DNA of 64,000 bases. Origin: Hyphomicrobiales bacterium. Lineage in GTDB: Bacteria; Pseudomonadota; Alphaproteobacteria; Rhizobiales; Rhizobiaceae. Under the pieces are notes generated by a model. The model searched no databases and was not told where the DNA came from. It saw only the letters and a program-made list of their open reading frames with translations. Shown here in pieces: positions 39,843-48,857 of this stretch. The DNA is taken from positions 73,971 to 137,970 of the forward strand of contig UCKS01000008.1 of NCBI GenBank assembly GCA_900473045.1, given 5' to 3'. Position 1 is the stretch's first letter, and every line of letters begins with the position of its first letter. Both the position numbers and the translations under genes were made by a program.

Positions 39843-42014
39843 ATGACACGCGCGCAGAAAGTTGGCGTCGTTGTCGGTCTGGTGATCGTCGCAGCCCTCA
39901 CATTCCTGCGGGCACACGATCCACAACTGATGAGGCAGGCCCGCGAAGTGGCGTTCGATGAATATCAACGCCTGGCGCCGCGCACGTTTCAGGATCTGCC
40001 GGTGCGCGTCGTCGATATCGACGAAGCCTCGCTTCGGCAACTCGGCCAATGGCCCTGGCCGAGGGACCGCATGGCCAGACTGGTGGACAGGCTATCGCAG
40101 ATGGGAGCATCGGCGATCGCATTCGACGTGCTGTTTTCGGAACCCGACCGGCTTTCGCCGCGCACCGTCGTTCGCGACGTCGCGGGCATTGATCCGTCGC
40201 TGCTTGAGCGCTTGCCAGACAATGACGAAATCTTCGCGCGATCGATCGCTGGCAAGCCGGTCGTGCTGGGATTTGCACTGTCAAACGAGGGAACCGACCG
40301 GCCCGATATCAAGGCCGGATTTGCCTTTACGGGCGAACCGCCGTTTCACGCGCCGCCCCGCATCCAAAGCGCGACGCCCCTTCGTCCCCAGCTTGAAGCC
40401 GCAGCCGCCGGGCTCGGGCATATCAGCCTCAATCCGGGCGATCCGTCGGCTGTTGTGCGCACCGTTCCGCTCTTGCTGAGCGACGGCGCACAACTCTATC
40501 CCAACCTCGCGTTGGAGGCCTTGCGCGTCGCGCAGGGTGCATCCACCTATGTGCTCGCCGATGCACCCGACGTGCCGGACACCATCACCATGATCAAGAT
40601 CGGCGCGTTCGTCGTCCCAGTGACATCGGGCGGAGAACTTTGGCTCTATGTCCGTCCCGACAGGGCGGACAGGTATATTTCGGCACGAACGATCCTGGCG
40701 GAAAATGGGACCACATCCGAAACAGACGCAGCCGTCCAGGGAAGCATCGTCTTCATCGGCACGTCAGCCGCCGGGCTTCAGGACATCCGCACGACAGCCC
40801 TCGGCGAAAATGTCCCCGGTGTTTCGCTTCAGGCCCAGATCGTCGAACAAATCCTGTCCGGACAGTTTTTATCGCGGCCCGATTGGGCCGATGGATTTGA
40901 AATCCTGTCTATCGCGATGGCGGGGAGCTTGCTGGTATTCCTGACCACCTTCGTCAGTCCGGCGGTTGCGCTGGCCTGCGGCCTGCTGATCACGGCGCTG
41001 GCTCTTGCCGCATCCTGGATCGCCTTTCTCTATGGCGGCCTGCTCTTCGACCCGCTCGCGCCGATCGTCAGCGGCTCCATCACGCATTTCGCAGCAACAG
41101 CATTTCGCTTTCTGGTGATTGACCGGGAGCGCCGGGAAGTCCGGCTGGCCTTTGGTCATTACCTTTCACCATCGCTGCTCTATCGCATCGAGCATACCCA
41201 AAACGCCCTGCGTCTTGGCGGTGACGACCGGGAATTGACGGTGATGTTCGTCGATGTGCGAAATTTCACCGAGATCAGCGAGCGGCTGACGCCGACCGAA
41301 GTCGTCAGCTTCCTCAACACCTTTCTCGATGCGCTGAGCCGCCACGTCATCACCAACGAAGGCACGCTCGACAAGTTTATCGGCGATTCGATCATGGCTT
41401 TCTGGAACGCACCCGTCGATGTCGCCGATCACCCGGCCAAGGCAGTGCACGCGGCGCTGGCCATGCGGGAGACGCTTGCCAACCTCAATGCGAAAGACGC
41501 CTTTGGATTTGGCTCCGCAAACACCGTGGGCATCGGCATCGGTATCCATACCGGACTTGCCTGCGTCGGAAATATGGGCGCAGAAACTCATTTCAACTAC
41601 TCCGCCGTCGGCGATACAGTCAATGTCACGGCGCGGATCGAGACGGCTTGCAAAGATGTCTGTTTCGATATCCTCGTCTCCGAGAGCACCGCGAACCGGA
41701 CACCGCAATATGCCCTGCTGGAAGCGGGCGCTTTGCCACTCAAGGGCAAGAGCACAAGAACCCGCACCTTCGCCGTCATCGGCGATAACAGTGTCGCCAT
41801 CTCGGCGGAATTTCGCGATTTGAAACATATCCATGTTCAGACAATCGACGCCCTCGCCTCCAGGTCGCCGGCGGCACGAAAACTCCTTCTGGCTGCGAAA
41901 TCGAAGGCGGCCGAACTGCCGGTGAATCTGACGGAGTTCTATCGCCGCATCTCGCGCAGGACGGAACATTTTTCGCACGGTTCGACTCAAGAACAGGACG
42001 GGCCAGCCGATTGA
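39843..42014 (+). CDS. CHASE2-domain class III adenylate/guanylate cyclase
   Basis: The protein has 723 residues from ATG 39843 (a GTG at 39840 adds one). N-terminal TM (about 7-24), a periplasmic CHASE2 sensor (about 30-345: RVVDIDEASLRQLGQWPWPRDRMARLVDRLSQMGASAIAFDVLFSEPDR), three membrane helices (about 350-420) and a cytoplasmic class III cyclase domain (about 450-630) with VMFVDVRNFTEISERLTPTEVV (first metal Asp), DKFIGDSIMAFWNAP (second metal Asp) and NYSAVGDTVNVTARIE. It should make cAMP (or cGMP) in response to a periplasmic cue. A FecR-domain gene faces it 78 bases downstream. Confidence 0.94.
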   Translation: MTRAQKVGVVVGLVIVAALTFLRAHDPQLMRQAREVAFDEYQRLAPRTFQDLPVRVVDIDEASLRQLGQWPWPRDRMARLVDRLSQMGASAIAFDVLFSEPDRLSPRTVVRDVAGIDPSLLERLPDNDEIFARSIAGKPVVLGFALSNEGTDRPDIKAGFAFTGEPPFHAPPRIQSATPLRPQLEAAAAGLGHISLNPGDPSAVVRTVPLLLSDGAQLYPNLALEALRVAQGASTYVLADAPDVPDTITMIKIGAFVVPVTSGGELWLYVRPDRADRYISARTILAENGTTSETDAAVQGSIVFIGTSAAGLQDIRTTALGENVPGVSLQAQIVEQILSGQFLSRPDWADGFEILSIAMAGSLLVFLTTFVSPAVALACGLLITALALAASWIAFLYGGLLFDPLAPIVSGSITHFAATAFRFLVIDRERREVRLAFGHYLSPSLLYRIEHTQNALRLGGDDRELTVMFVDVRNFTEISERLTPTEVVSFLNTFLDALSRHVITNEGTLDKFIGDSIMAFWNAPVDVADHPAKAVHAALAMRETLANLNAKDAFGFGSANTVGIGIGIHTGLACVGNMGAETHFNYSAVGDTVNVTARIETACKDVCFDILVSESTANRTPQYALLEAGALPLKGKSTRTRTFAVIGDNSVAISAEFRDLKHIHVQTIDALASRSPAARKLLLAAKSKAAELPVNLTEFYRRISRRTEHFSHGSTQEQDGPAD

Positions 42015-42092
42015 CGCAGGTTATGTTCGGAACGTTTGGGTTGGGCGGCTCGATACCCGCAGTAAAACCATCGTCAGTCGTCTGTGCCACCA

Positions 42093-43097
42093 TCATCGGC
42101 TCTTGTCATCGTGCCCCTTATGCCCATGGCCGCCGTGCCTGTCATCACGGTACTGACGGTCATTTTTGTCGCGGTCTCTGTGTCCTCTATCGTGCTTGTC
42201 GCGGTCGCCATCTGGTTTGTCGGGTTTATCGTGATCACCACGATGATCATGATGATCGTGCTCCCTGTCGTGGTGGTCATGATGTTTGCCGGGGTCGTCG
42301 TCACGATGATGGTGCGGTTTATCGTCGTTAGGTCTTGGATCTTTCCCGGGCTTGTCGGGGGTCTCCCGCGTTGGCCGCACCTGGTTGGGAACGCGAGGCA
42401 TAATGTCGTCGCGCTGGATGTCATCCGCCCTGGCAAGGCCGCAGCCACCGTAACCGCCGCTGGCGGCAAGCTTTTGATTGCCCGACAGGAATGGCAGTGC
42501 CCTGGCATTGCCGAGCGCCTTGAAGATGCCGCGATCAACCCTGCGGGCATCGGTTACGGCTCCGCTGCGTTTGGCAACGACGTAGTCGCAGCGCCGGGTC
42601 AACTGGCGGCAGCCACCCGCGCCACAGAAACTAGCCGCGCCACCGAGCAGCACCACCGCCGTCGTGCCATCTCCTGCGATATAGAAGTCGAATGCGGTTC
42701 CGCGCACGCCGATCGTCCCGGCCGGGGTCAGAATTTCATAGGCCGTGTGGTTGGATTTTCCGCTGACCCAGCGAAAAGTCCCCTTGGCAGCCTTGATCGT
42801 CAGTTTCTTCACCGAATTGGAGCCGTCGAACACGAACTTGTCGACCACGACCGACGAGCCCCATCCGACGGCAAGCTTGGTTCCATCCCGGAAGATGAAC
42901 TGGCCGAGGCCTGATTTGGATGTGCGAATCCGCTCGTCCTGGAATACCGGGTCGTTGATCGACAGGTCGCCACGTTCCCCGGTCACTGCAGTCTTGATCT
43001 CGACCGCCTTGCCGATCGACTCGACCGCCTTTAATTGCCCGGCACCGACGACCAGCAAGCCAAACGCAACGACGCCTACCCGATAAGGAGCCAACAT
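42093..43097 (-). CDS. FecR-domain secreted protein with His/Asp-rich tail
   Basis: The protein has 334 residues from ATG 43097 (GGGGGAGGGGG ribosome site). Signal peptide (about 1-24: MLAPYRVGVVAFGLLVVGAGQLKA), then a FecR domain (about 40-160: GERGDLSINDPVFQDERIRTSKSGLGQFIFRDGTKLAVGWGSSVVVDKFVF...FRWVSGKSNHTAYEILTPAGTIGVRGTAFDFYI). The last 95 residues are low-complexity and extremely rich in His, Asp, Lys and Arg, suggesting metal binding or a polyampholyte tail. There is no membrane segment for a FecI-type signalling role. Convergent with the CHASE2 cyclase gene. Confidence 0.88.
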   Translation of the reverse strand: MLAPYRVGVVAFGLLVVGAGQLKAVESIGKAVEIKTAVTGERGDLSINDPVFQDERIRTSKSGLGQFIFRDGTKLAVGWGSSVVVDKFVFDGSNSVKKLTIKAAKGTFRWVSGKSNHTAYEILTPAGTIGVRGTAFDFYIAGDGTTAVVLLGGAASFCGAGGCRQLTRRCDYVVAKRSGAVTDARRVDRGIFKALGNARALPFLSGNQKLAASGGYGGCGLARADDIQRDDIMPRVPNQVRPTRETPDKPGKDPRPNDDKPHHHRDDDPGKHHDHHDREHDHHDHRGDHDKPDKPDGDRDKHDRGHRDRDKNDRQYRDDRHGGHGHKGHDDKSR

Positions 43098-43247
43098 TTC
43101 CCCCTCCCCCAAGATCAGAATATTAGCACATCGTAACGAACGTGTCTTTCGATCCATGAACGGCAGATCGGCGAGACTTGAAAACCGGCGGCAGAAGCCG
43201 CTCCGAGCCTGCATTCGCACGCAATGGCGAAGACGTAATGTGCCAAA

Positions 43248-43294
43248 ACGCATCAAGAGCGCGAAGCCTTTAAGGTTTCGCGCCCTTGATGCGT
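43248..43294 (-). terminator. Long hairpin terminator downstream of the DUF2778 gene
   Basis: ACGCATCAAG and GCGCGAA pair with TTCGCGC and CTTGATGCGT around a 10-base loop, with one unpaired base on each side: a 17-bp stem. Read on the minus strand it is followed by TTTT, so it ends the transcript whose last stop is at 43331 and insulates the FecR gene downstream. Confidence 0.75.
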
Positions 43295-43330
43295 ATCGTC
43301 AAATCTCGCCGCAAATCTAAGCCGGCCTGT

Positions 43331-44479
43331 CTACGCGCCCTTGGAAAACAGCGAAGCGAAGGTACGCTTGGGGGCGGAGAAGCCCTTCATGCTCTTGACG
43401 ATGACCATCTGGCTGATCTCGCCGCGCTTGAAGGCCTTCAGGAAGCGCGGATATTCCTCGAAGGCGACACAACCGTGGGAATCGCCGCGGTTTCTCAGGA
43501 GATAACTATGGGCAAGCAGGCCGTCGCGGCCATGGGGGGCGACGCCGTCCACCGGCGTCAGGCGCACGGCGGCAACACCGTGGAAAAGCGATTCGCGCAT
43601 CGTCACCTTGTAGGTTCCGGGCGGGGTCGGGCCCTTCATCTTGACGTGCACATAATTTGGATTGTCGCGCATCTTGCCGATGCCGGAATGCGCTTCCAGC
43701 TTCTCGCCGTTCGGCATGTAGACCACGCCGGCCGAGATATCGTAATAGGCCACGCCACTCTTGCCTCGGAATGCGGGGCGAACCTCGTTATCGTCGTCCA
43801 TGGGGAAATCAGGCTTGGCGTAAGCCAGTTCCTTGGCGGCAGGCTTGGTCGCCCTGTCATCGGGCTTGCGGGACGTATCGGCCAGGCTTCGTGGTTTTGC
43901 CAGCGGCAGCGGCCCGAGATCGGGCAGCATGCCGTTCAGCGACGACGCCGGTTCCGGCATGACCAGGCTGAACGGCTTGCCAAGCCCCTGTTCCTTCAGC
44001 GACACGGTCTCGACTAATGCGTTGGCCGTCACCGGCGTCGAGCCGGTGATAACGGCATCGCCTCTGGCCGCTGCGGCGTTTGCCAAAGCCAGAACCTGCG
44101 TCTTTTCGGCAAAATCCACAGCCGGCTTGACCATGGCGATCGCAGCTGCGCTTTTTTGCGGACCCGCCGTGGCGACGAGGTTCATGCGCGGCAGAACTGT
44201 CAGCCGCGAAAACTTGGAAAGACGCACGGTGCGCTGTTGCGGCGCAGCGTGCACGATCGGGTTCAGCCCTAATGAGGCCTCAAGCCGGAGAGCTTTGCTG
44301 GACGGCAGCGATGACCCCATGTTCTGCATCGCTGCGAAGGTCGCAACCATCCAGACCGACGCGGCAATGCCGATGCCGGCGACAGCGGCGCCGGTGAGCA
44401 AACGCGACAAGGACCTGGGACGCGTCCCCGCCCTTCCGGAAGATGCGGGATGACTGCATTTTTCTGCTGCAAACGCCAT
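43331..44479 (-). CDS. DUF2778 (Tlde1-like) L,D-transpeptidase-type protein
   Basis: The protein has 382 residues from ATG 44479. A cytoplasmic N-terminus of about 27 residues, a membrane anchor (about 30-52: LLTGAAVAGIGIAASVWMVATFAAM), a low-complexity Ala/Pro/Lys linker, then the DUF2778 catalytic domain (about 265-370) with HVKMKGPTPPGTYKVTMRE, RDGLLAHSYLLRNRGDSHGCVAFEEY: the His and the SHGC Cys are the presumed transpeptidase pair. Related Tlde1 proteins cleave or exchange peptidoglycan peptides. Here it is probably a housekeeping cell-wall enzyme, since no secretion-system genes are nearby. Confidence 0.85.
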   Translation of the reverse strand: MAFAAEKCSHPASSGRAGTRPRSLSRLLTGAAVAGIGIAASVWMVATFAAMQNMGSSLPSSKALRLEASLGLNPIVHAAPQQRTVRLSKFSRLTVLPRMNLVATAGPQKSAAAIAMVKPAVDFAEKTQVLALANAAAARGDAVITGSTPVTANALVETVSLKEQGLGKPFSLVMPEPASSLNGMLPDLGPLPLAKPRSLADTSRKPDDRATKPAAKELAYAKPDFPMDDDNEVRPAFRGKSGVAYYDISAGVVYMPNGEKLEAHSGIGKMRDNPNYVHVKMKGPTPPGTYKVTMRESLFHGVAAVRLTPVDGVAPHGRDGLLAHSYLLRNRGDSHGCVAFEEYPRFLKAFKRGEISQMVIVKSMKGFSAPKRTFASLFSKGA

Positions 44480-44856
44480 GATACTCGTTACCCGAAACGC
44501 ATTACTCAATCGGAGAGCAACAAGACGCATTGCCGCCGAGGCCGGTCCGAGGCCCACGATGCGCTGAAGTGCGCGCTTGCCGGGGCCTGCCGGTCGATCG
44601 AAAGAATGACAAAGTATGGTAACCAATTCCTTTACACGGGCTCCAAGAATATCAGGGAGCGAGGTGGGCACAGGAGAGCGGCACCTGCCGCAGGCAAAAA
44701 ACGAGGAAGGCAACCCTCCCCGCCCAGGACATCATGGTCTGACGGTCAGCTGAAACACCGGCGCATGACCGCCTGCGTTCAGCCTGAAGCTCAAAAAACT
44801 GCATTTGCGTCCGGTCTCAGAGCCTTTATTTTTGGCGAGAATAAGGAGACGCTCAA
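44480..44856 (+). other. Non-coding upstream region of the DUF2778 gene
   Basis: About 380 bases between the DUF2778 start and a possible small gene. I see no convincing coding frame or RNA structure. It should hold the minus-strand promoter of the DUF2778 gene and the plus-strand promoter of whatever follows. Confidence 0.4.
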
Positions 44857-45036
44857 ATGCGCGATATTTTTCGCAGCTCCGGCCGAAACACCCAGTGGGT
44901 AGGATACGTGACGTCGGCAGTCTGGAATACGGCGATCGCGGCATCTGCGGAAGGCCTGTCCCGGCGGTTTCCACCCGCATCTCTGCAGGAATCGCGCGTC
45001 TGCACAAGCCGATTCGACGCGTTGGCTTCTCTGTAA
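44857..45036 (+). CDS. Possible small protein, 59 residues
   Basis: ATG at 44857 follows a strong AAGGAG ribosome site by eight bases. The frame reads MRDIFRSSGRNTQWVGYVTS, continues with a weakly hydrophobic Ala-rich segment and ends with TAA. I do not recognise the family. It is followed by a CCGTGAAG/CTTCACGG inverted repeat (45066-45098) without a T run. Support is only the ribosome site and the length; the gene may not be real. Confidence 0.35.
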   Translation: MRDIFRSSGRNTQWVGYVTSAVWNTAIAASAEGLSRRFPPASLQESRVCTSRFDALASL

Positions 45037-45280
45037 ATTCCCTGCCGCAAAGGTATTCAGGAGACCCGTGAAGGTGCAACGCCGATCAGTCTTCACGGAG
45101 CCCGGGCATATTTGACCGCCACCTCACAGATACCCGTGGAAATTGCAGTGCGATTGCCCATTTGGTTAAAATTACAGTGATTTTCGGCTGAAAAAATTAA
45201 ATCGCGAACCCTACGAATTTGGCCTTATCCGCTTCAACGGACCAAATTTTTTGAACGCCACCCGGGAGGAATCCGCGGCT

Positions 45281-46531
45281 ATGAGCTTTCTTTCCGCCAT
45301 TGCAGTCATTTCTCTTTCGCTCATGTTCCCCGTGCTGTTGTCGCTGCGCAAGACGGGTGTTCCGGGCATTGCAAGCTTCTGTGCGGCCTGCCTGCTGACA
45401 GCCCTTGCGGCTTCGGTAACACTGGCTGCGAGTGTCGTCCCCGCGTGGTTTCACACCGTCTTCGGCGGGGCACTGATTGTCACAGCGGGTCTTTTGATAC
45501 TGAGAGGCTTCCTGCAGTTCCTGGGTCGCAATCCGCTTGGAGCGTGGCCGATCGTCGCCATTCTCTCCGGTGTCATCGTCATTCTTTTGGTCTTCAGCTA
45601 TGCCGGTAACAGCCATTCGGCACGCATCGTGATGGGAAATGGGATTTTGAGCCTGACCTGTGTCCTGATCGGCGCGGCCATCCTGCGCCATTGGCCACGA
45701 GAACAGGCCATAGCCCCGTATATGCTGTTTTGCTGCGTCATGGTTTTCCTGGTCGCCATCCTTCATGCTTTTCGCGTCGCAACCGTCGCGACCGGGCTGG
45801 ACGTCATGGACGGCGCCCTGCCTCCGCCGATCTGGACAACGGCGTTCCTCGCTGCGCGCCTGCTGATCATGCCATTGTTCTTTCTGGGTATCATCCTGAT
45901 GCTGCACGGCTGGATGCTCGCCAACCTGCGCCGCATCATCGCCCATGATGATTTGACCGGGGCATTGTCACGCCGCGCCTTCATGACCGCATTCGAGCAA
46001 ATGTTCTCCACGGCTGCGGGATCCCGCCAGCAGACAGCGTTCATGCTGCTCGATCTCGACAGGTTCAAGCAGATCAACGACCTCCATGGCCATGCCGGTG
46101 GAGATGCAGCCCTTGTGCATTTCACCCGGATCGTCAAAAAGGTACTCGACGGCCGGGGCATTCTCGGACGTTTGGGGGGCGAGGAATTCGGTATCGCTCT
46201 TGCCAATACAGGCAGACTGGACGCAGCGGAGATAGCCGAGGCGATCTGTACAGCCGTCAGAACGACGCCCACCCGGGCGGACAAGGGCACGGAAATCGGC
46301 CTGACAGTCAGCATCGGCATTGCCATGGCCGATCCCGGCGGGTCGCTGGCCGATGTCATGGTTCAGGCCGACATGGCACTCTACGAGGCCAAGGCCTTGG
46401 GGCGTGACAGGCTGAGCATGGCCGGAAGCCTGCATGCGGCATCGGTTGCCAGCGCCCGCGCCCTTGCCGGTGCTGCCGCCCAGATGCGCGCCGCCGTCGG
46501 ACCGGCCCACTCCCTGTCCAGCACAGGCTGA
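45281..46531 (+). CDS. Membrane diguanylate cyclase (GGDEF)
   Basis: The protein has 416 residues from ATG 45281 (GGGAGGA ribosome site; a TTG at 45251 is in frame but upstream of that site). The N-terminal 215 residues form about six or seven membrane helices, a MASE-like sensor without a recognisable name. The GGDEF domain (about 230-395) has HDDLTGALSRRAFMTAF, DLDRFKQINDLHGHAGGD, the active loop RLGGEEFGIAL, and VSIGIA. It should synthesise c-di-GMP. Monocistronic by spacing. Confidence 0.93.
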   Translation: MSFLSAIAVISLSLMFPVLLSLRKTGVPGIASFCAACLLTALAASVTLAASVVPAWFHTVFGGALIVTAGLLILRGFLQFLGRNPLGAWPIVAILSGVIVILLVFSYAGNSHSARIVMGNGILSLTCVLIGAAILRHWPREQAIAPYMLFCCVMVFLVAILHAFRVATVATGLDVMDGALPPPIWTTAFLAARLLIMPLFFLGIILMLHGWMLANLRRIIAHDDLTGALSRRAFMTAFEQMFSTAAGSRQQTAFMLLDLDRFKQINDLHGHAGGDAALVHFTRIVKKVLDGRGILGRLGGEEFGIALANTGRLDAAEIAEAICTAVRTTPTRADKGTEIGLTVSIGIAMADPGGSLADVMVQADMALYEAKALGRDRLSMAGSLHAASVASARALAGAAAQMRAAVGPAHSLSSTG

Positions 46532-46602
46532 TATCCGCGCTGGCCGCTTGCATTGCAGATCACCTATCCTATGTCAGTGGCATCATATCCGGAGAACCAC
46601 CA

Positions 46603-47100
46603 ATGCCGCTTCCTATCCGTTTCATCAGCGCCTGCGCTTTTCTTGCGACCAGCCTTGCCGGTTTTTCCGCGCAAGCCGAAACGGTGGGGGAAGTCGGTGT
46701 CGACTGGCTCGGCAATGACATTACCATCGATGCCGTCAGCGATCCGAAAGTCGCGGGCATCACCTGCCATGTCACGTATTTCGACCGCAGCGTTATCGAC
46801 CGCCTGAAGAACGGCAACTGGTTCGAGGACCCGTCGAACAACTCGATCTCCTGCCGCCAGACCGGCCCCGTGACGATCGGCGATATCGAACTTGGCAAGG
46901 GCGGCGAGGAAGTGTTCCGCGAGGGGCTTTCCCTGATCTGGAAGAAACTCGTCGTCACCCGCGTCTACGACAAGAAGAACAACACCCTGATCTATCTTGC
47001 CCATTCGCGCGAGTTGACCGATGGCTCTGCCAAGATGTCGATCTCGACCATTCCGCTGTTCGAGCAGCCGGTCACCTGGACGAACGGTGCGCCGAAATAG
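46603..47100 (+). CDS. creA: CreA-family secreted protein
   Basis: The 165-residue protein has a signal peptide (MPLPIRFISACAFLATSLAGFSAQA) and matches CreA: EVGVDWLGNDITIDAVSDPKVAGITCHVTYFDRSVIDRLKNGNWFEDPSNNSISCRQTGPVTIGDIELGKGGEEVFREGLSLIWKKLVVTRVYDKKNNTLIYLAHSRELTDGSAKMSISTIPL. Two Cys residues could form a disulfide. The function of CreA is unknown; in E. coli it lies in the creABCD locus, which is absent here. Its 3' end overlaps pncA on the other strand by 29 bases. Confidence 0.93.
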   Translation: MPLPIRFISACAFLATSLAGFSAQAETVGEVGVDWLGNDITIDAVSDPKVAGITCHVTYFDRSVIDRLKNGNWFEDPSNNSISCRQTGPVTIGDIELGKGGEEVFREGLSLIWKKLVVTRVYDKKNNTLIYLAHSRELTDGSAKMSISTIPLFEQPVTWTNGAPK

Positions 47101-47743
47101 CGGCATCCTTGACGCCTTGCAGTACCTCGCCGGACGTGACGATCCGGGCGCCGGCGTCTGACATTTCGGCAATCGCGGCTGTCACGCCGGCGGGATCGAT
47201 CCCCCGGCACGCGTCGATGACAACACGAACGGTAACACCGGGCACCAGCAGCAGTGCATCAATCACCGAGTCCCTGACGCAATAATCAGTGGCCAGACCG
47301 CAGATATCGAGGCGATCGACCCCGGCATCGATCATATAGCGGGATAGGCCCGTCAGAGCCTCATGACCGTTGTCACGGAAGGCGGAGTAACTGTCGATAT
47401 TGCGGTTTTCGCCTTTGCGCTGAACATGGTCTATGCGCGCCCTGTCCAGTGCCGGATGGAAATCGGCATCAGCGGTTCCCTGTACGCAATGATCCGGCCA
47501 AAGCATTTGCGGCTTGCCATGAAGCGTCCCCATGTCGAAGGGATGGCGGCCGGGATGCTGCGAGGCAAAGCTGCCATGATCAGCCGGATGCCAGTCCTGC
47601 GAGGCGACGACCAGATCGTAGCCGCCCTCAGCCATCAGCCGGTTGGCGACAACAACCACCGCCTCGCCATCCGGCACAGCGAGGTTTCCGCCTGAGCAGA
47701 AGCCATTCTGGATATCGACGAGCAGCAAGCATTTCACGGGCAA
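47072..47743 (-). CDS. pncA: Nicotinamidase/pyrazinamidase
   Basis: The 223-residue isochorismatase-fold enzyme has catalytic D10 (LLLVDIQNGFC), K110 (VQRKGENRNIDSYSAF) and C155 (GLATDYCVRDS), and metal ligands D50, H52 and H56 in SQDWHPADHGSFAS. It hydrolyses nicotinamide to nicotinate for NAD salvage. The last nine codons run into the 3' end of creA on the other strand. Confidence 0.95.
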   Translation of the reverse strand: MPVKCLLLVDIQNGFCSGGNLAVPDGEAVVVVANRLMAEGGYDLVVASQDWHPADHGSFASQHPGRHPFDMGTLHGKPQMLWPDHCVQGTADADFHPALDRARIDHVQRKGENRNIDSYSAFRDNGHEALTGLSRYMIDAGVDRLDICGLATDYCVRDSVIDALLLVPGVTVRVVIDACRGIDPAGVTAAIAEMSDAGARIVTSGEVLQGVKDAAISAHRSSR

Positions 47744-47841
47744 TCTCCTGGGTTTATGCGTCGCATGCGAATGCTATGCGCAACTGCTGCAACGCACAAT
47801 GCGAGCAAAACATTCCACAAGCATCCAAATCCCCAAACGCC

Positions 47842-47876
47842 AAAAGACGCCAAAGGGTTACCGATGGCGTCTTTTT
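47842..47876. terminator. Terminator of cheW
   Basis: AAAAGACGCCA pairs with TGGCGTCTTTT around a 12-base loop, with T runs in both directions. It lies 19 bases after the cheW stop on the minus strand. Confidence 0.8.
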
Positions 47877-47894
47877 CTGTTCGAAGCGGCTGAT

Positions 47895-48359
47895 TTAAGC
47901 GGCCTGCGCCAGTTCGTCGGCGATGACCGTATCGAGATTGAGGAAACAGACCATGCTCTTTTCCAGGGCAACAATGCCACGGCAGAAGGCGCGCTGTGCT
48001 TCCGGAATGATTTCGGGCGCCGGCTGCAAGGCCTCGCTCTTGATCGTCATCATGTCGGACACCTGCTCGACCAGCAGACCGACCAGCTTGCCGGCAATGT
48101 CGGTAACGATGATCGCCGAGCGCTCCGACGGCTCGGTCATCTTCATGCCAAGACGGCAGGCCATGTCGATAACCGGGATCACCGCGCCACGCAGGTTGAT
48201 CAGACCCAGCACATAAGGCGGCGTATGCGGCATCGGCGTCACCGGCGCCCAGCCGCGGATTTCGCGGATCGCCATGATGTCGATGCAGAATTCCTGATCG
48301 CCCAGATGGAAAGATACGATTTCCAGATAGGCACCGGACTGCTTGATTGCGTTTGACAT
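47895..48359 (-). CDS. cheW: Chemotaxis coupling protein CheW
   Basis: The 154-residue single CheW domain reads FHLGDQEFCIDIMAIREIRGWAPVTPMPHTPPYVLGLINLRGAVIPVIDMACRLGM, then RSAIIVTDIAGKLVGLLVEQVSDMMTIKSEALQPAPE. It links chemoreceptors to CheA. It is alone here, away from any che cluster or receptor gene, so it may serve a receptor encoded elsewhere or be an orphan copy, as is usual in rhizobia. Confidence 0.95.
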   Translation of the reverse strand: MSNAIKQSGAYLEIVSFHLGDQEFCIDIMAIREIRGWAPVTPMPHTPPYVLGLINLRGAVIPVIDMACRLGMKMTEPSERSAIIVTDIAGKLVGLLVEQVSDMMTIKSEALQPAPEIIPEAQRAFCRGIVALEKSMVCFLNLDTVIADELAQAA

Positions 48360-48593
48360 GATCAGAACTCTTCCCAGTTTTCAGCGAAACCCGATGCCTT
48401 CGGCAAGGACGACACGGACTAAAGGCTCCCGCCAAAACCCCTTTGCGTATCCAGAACATGGCAAACACACATTAAACTTTTGCTAAAATGATTACCAAAT
48501 TCCTGTACGGGATCGCCTGACAGACCTCCCGGATGCTGCCCGTTCGCTGCGAAACGGCTTTCAATGTCGAGGCCGGCAGGATATCATTGGCGG

Positions 48594-48752
48594 ATGAACG
48601 ACGAAGCCGCAAAACAACCACAGAGCCTGATGATCGCTGCCATTGGCGGCGTGCTGCTGCTCTTGGCTGTTGCCGCCTTTCTCGGATGGATCGTCCAGGG
48701 TCCGGAAATGCTGCTGACCATGTCTCAAAACGGCATGTCCTGGTGCTTCTGA
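48594..48752 (+). CDS. Small membrane protein, 52 residues
   Basis: ATG at 48594 opens MNDEAAKQPQSLMIAAIGGV and continues with one membrane helix (about 12-34) and a short C-terminus ending SWCF. A GGCGG stretch is the only ribosome site. It precedes the SCO gene on the same strand by 105 bases. I do not recognise the family; a role in cytochrome oxidase assembly is only suggested by position. Confidence 0.5.
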   Translation: MNDEAAKQPQSLMIAAIGGVLLLLAVAAFLGWIVQGPEMLLTMSQNGMSWCF

Positions 48753-48857
48753 CGCAGCCTGCCGCATTTTGACGCTGGCAGCGTGAATGTTTTGCAACGT
48801 CCCGGCCAAACCGCTATCTCATCGTCGATATTTGGCAGGTTTTGAGCGGACATCATC

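Noticed and set aside
44732-45079. 115-codon minus-strand frame in the DUF2778-GGDEF gap
   Set aside because: Irregular composition (Arg/Pro/Cys-rich), no ribosome site, no recognisable family; the plus-strand 59-codon frame is slightly better supported.
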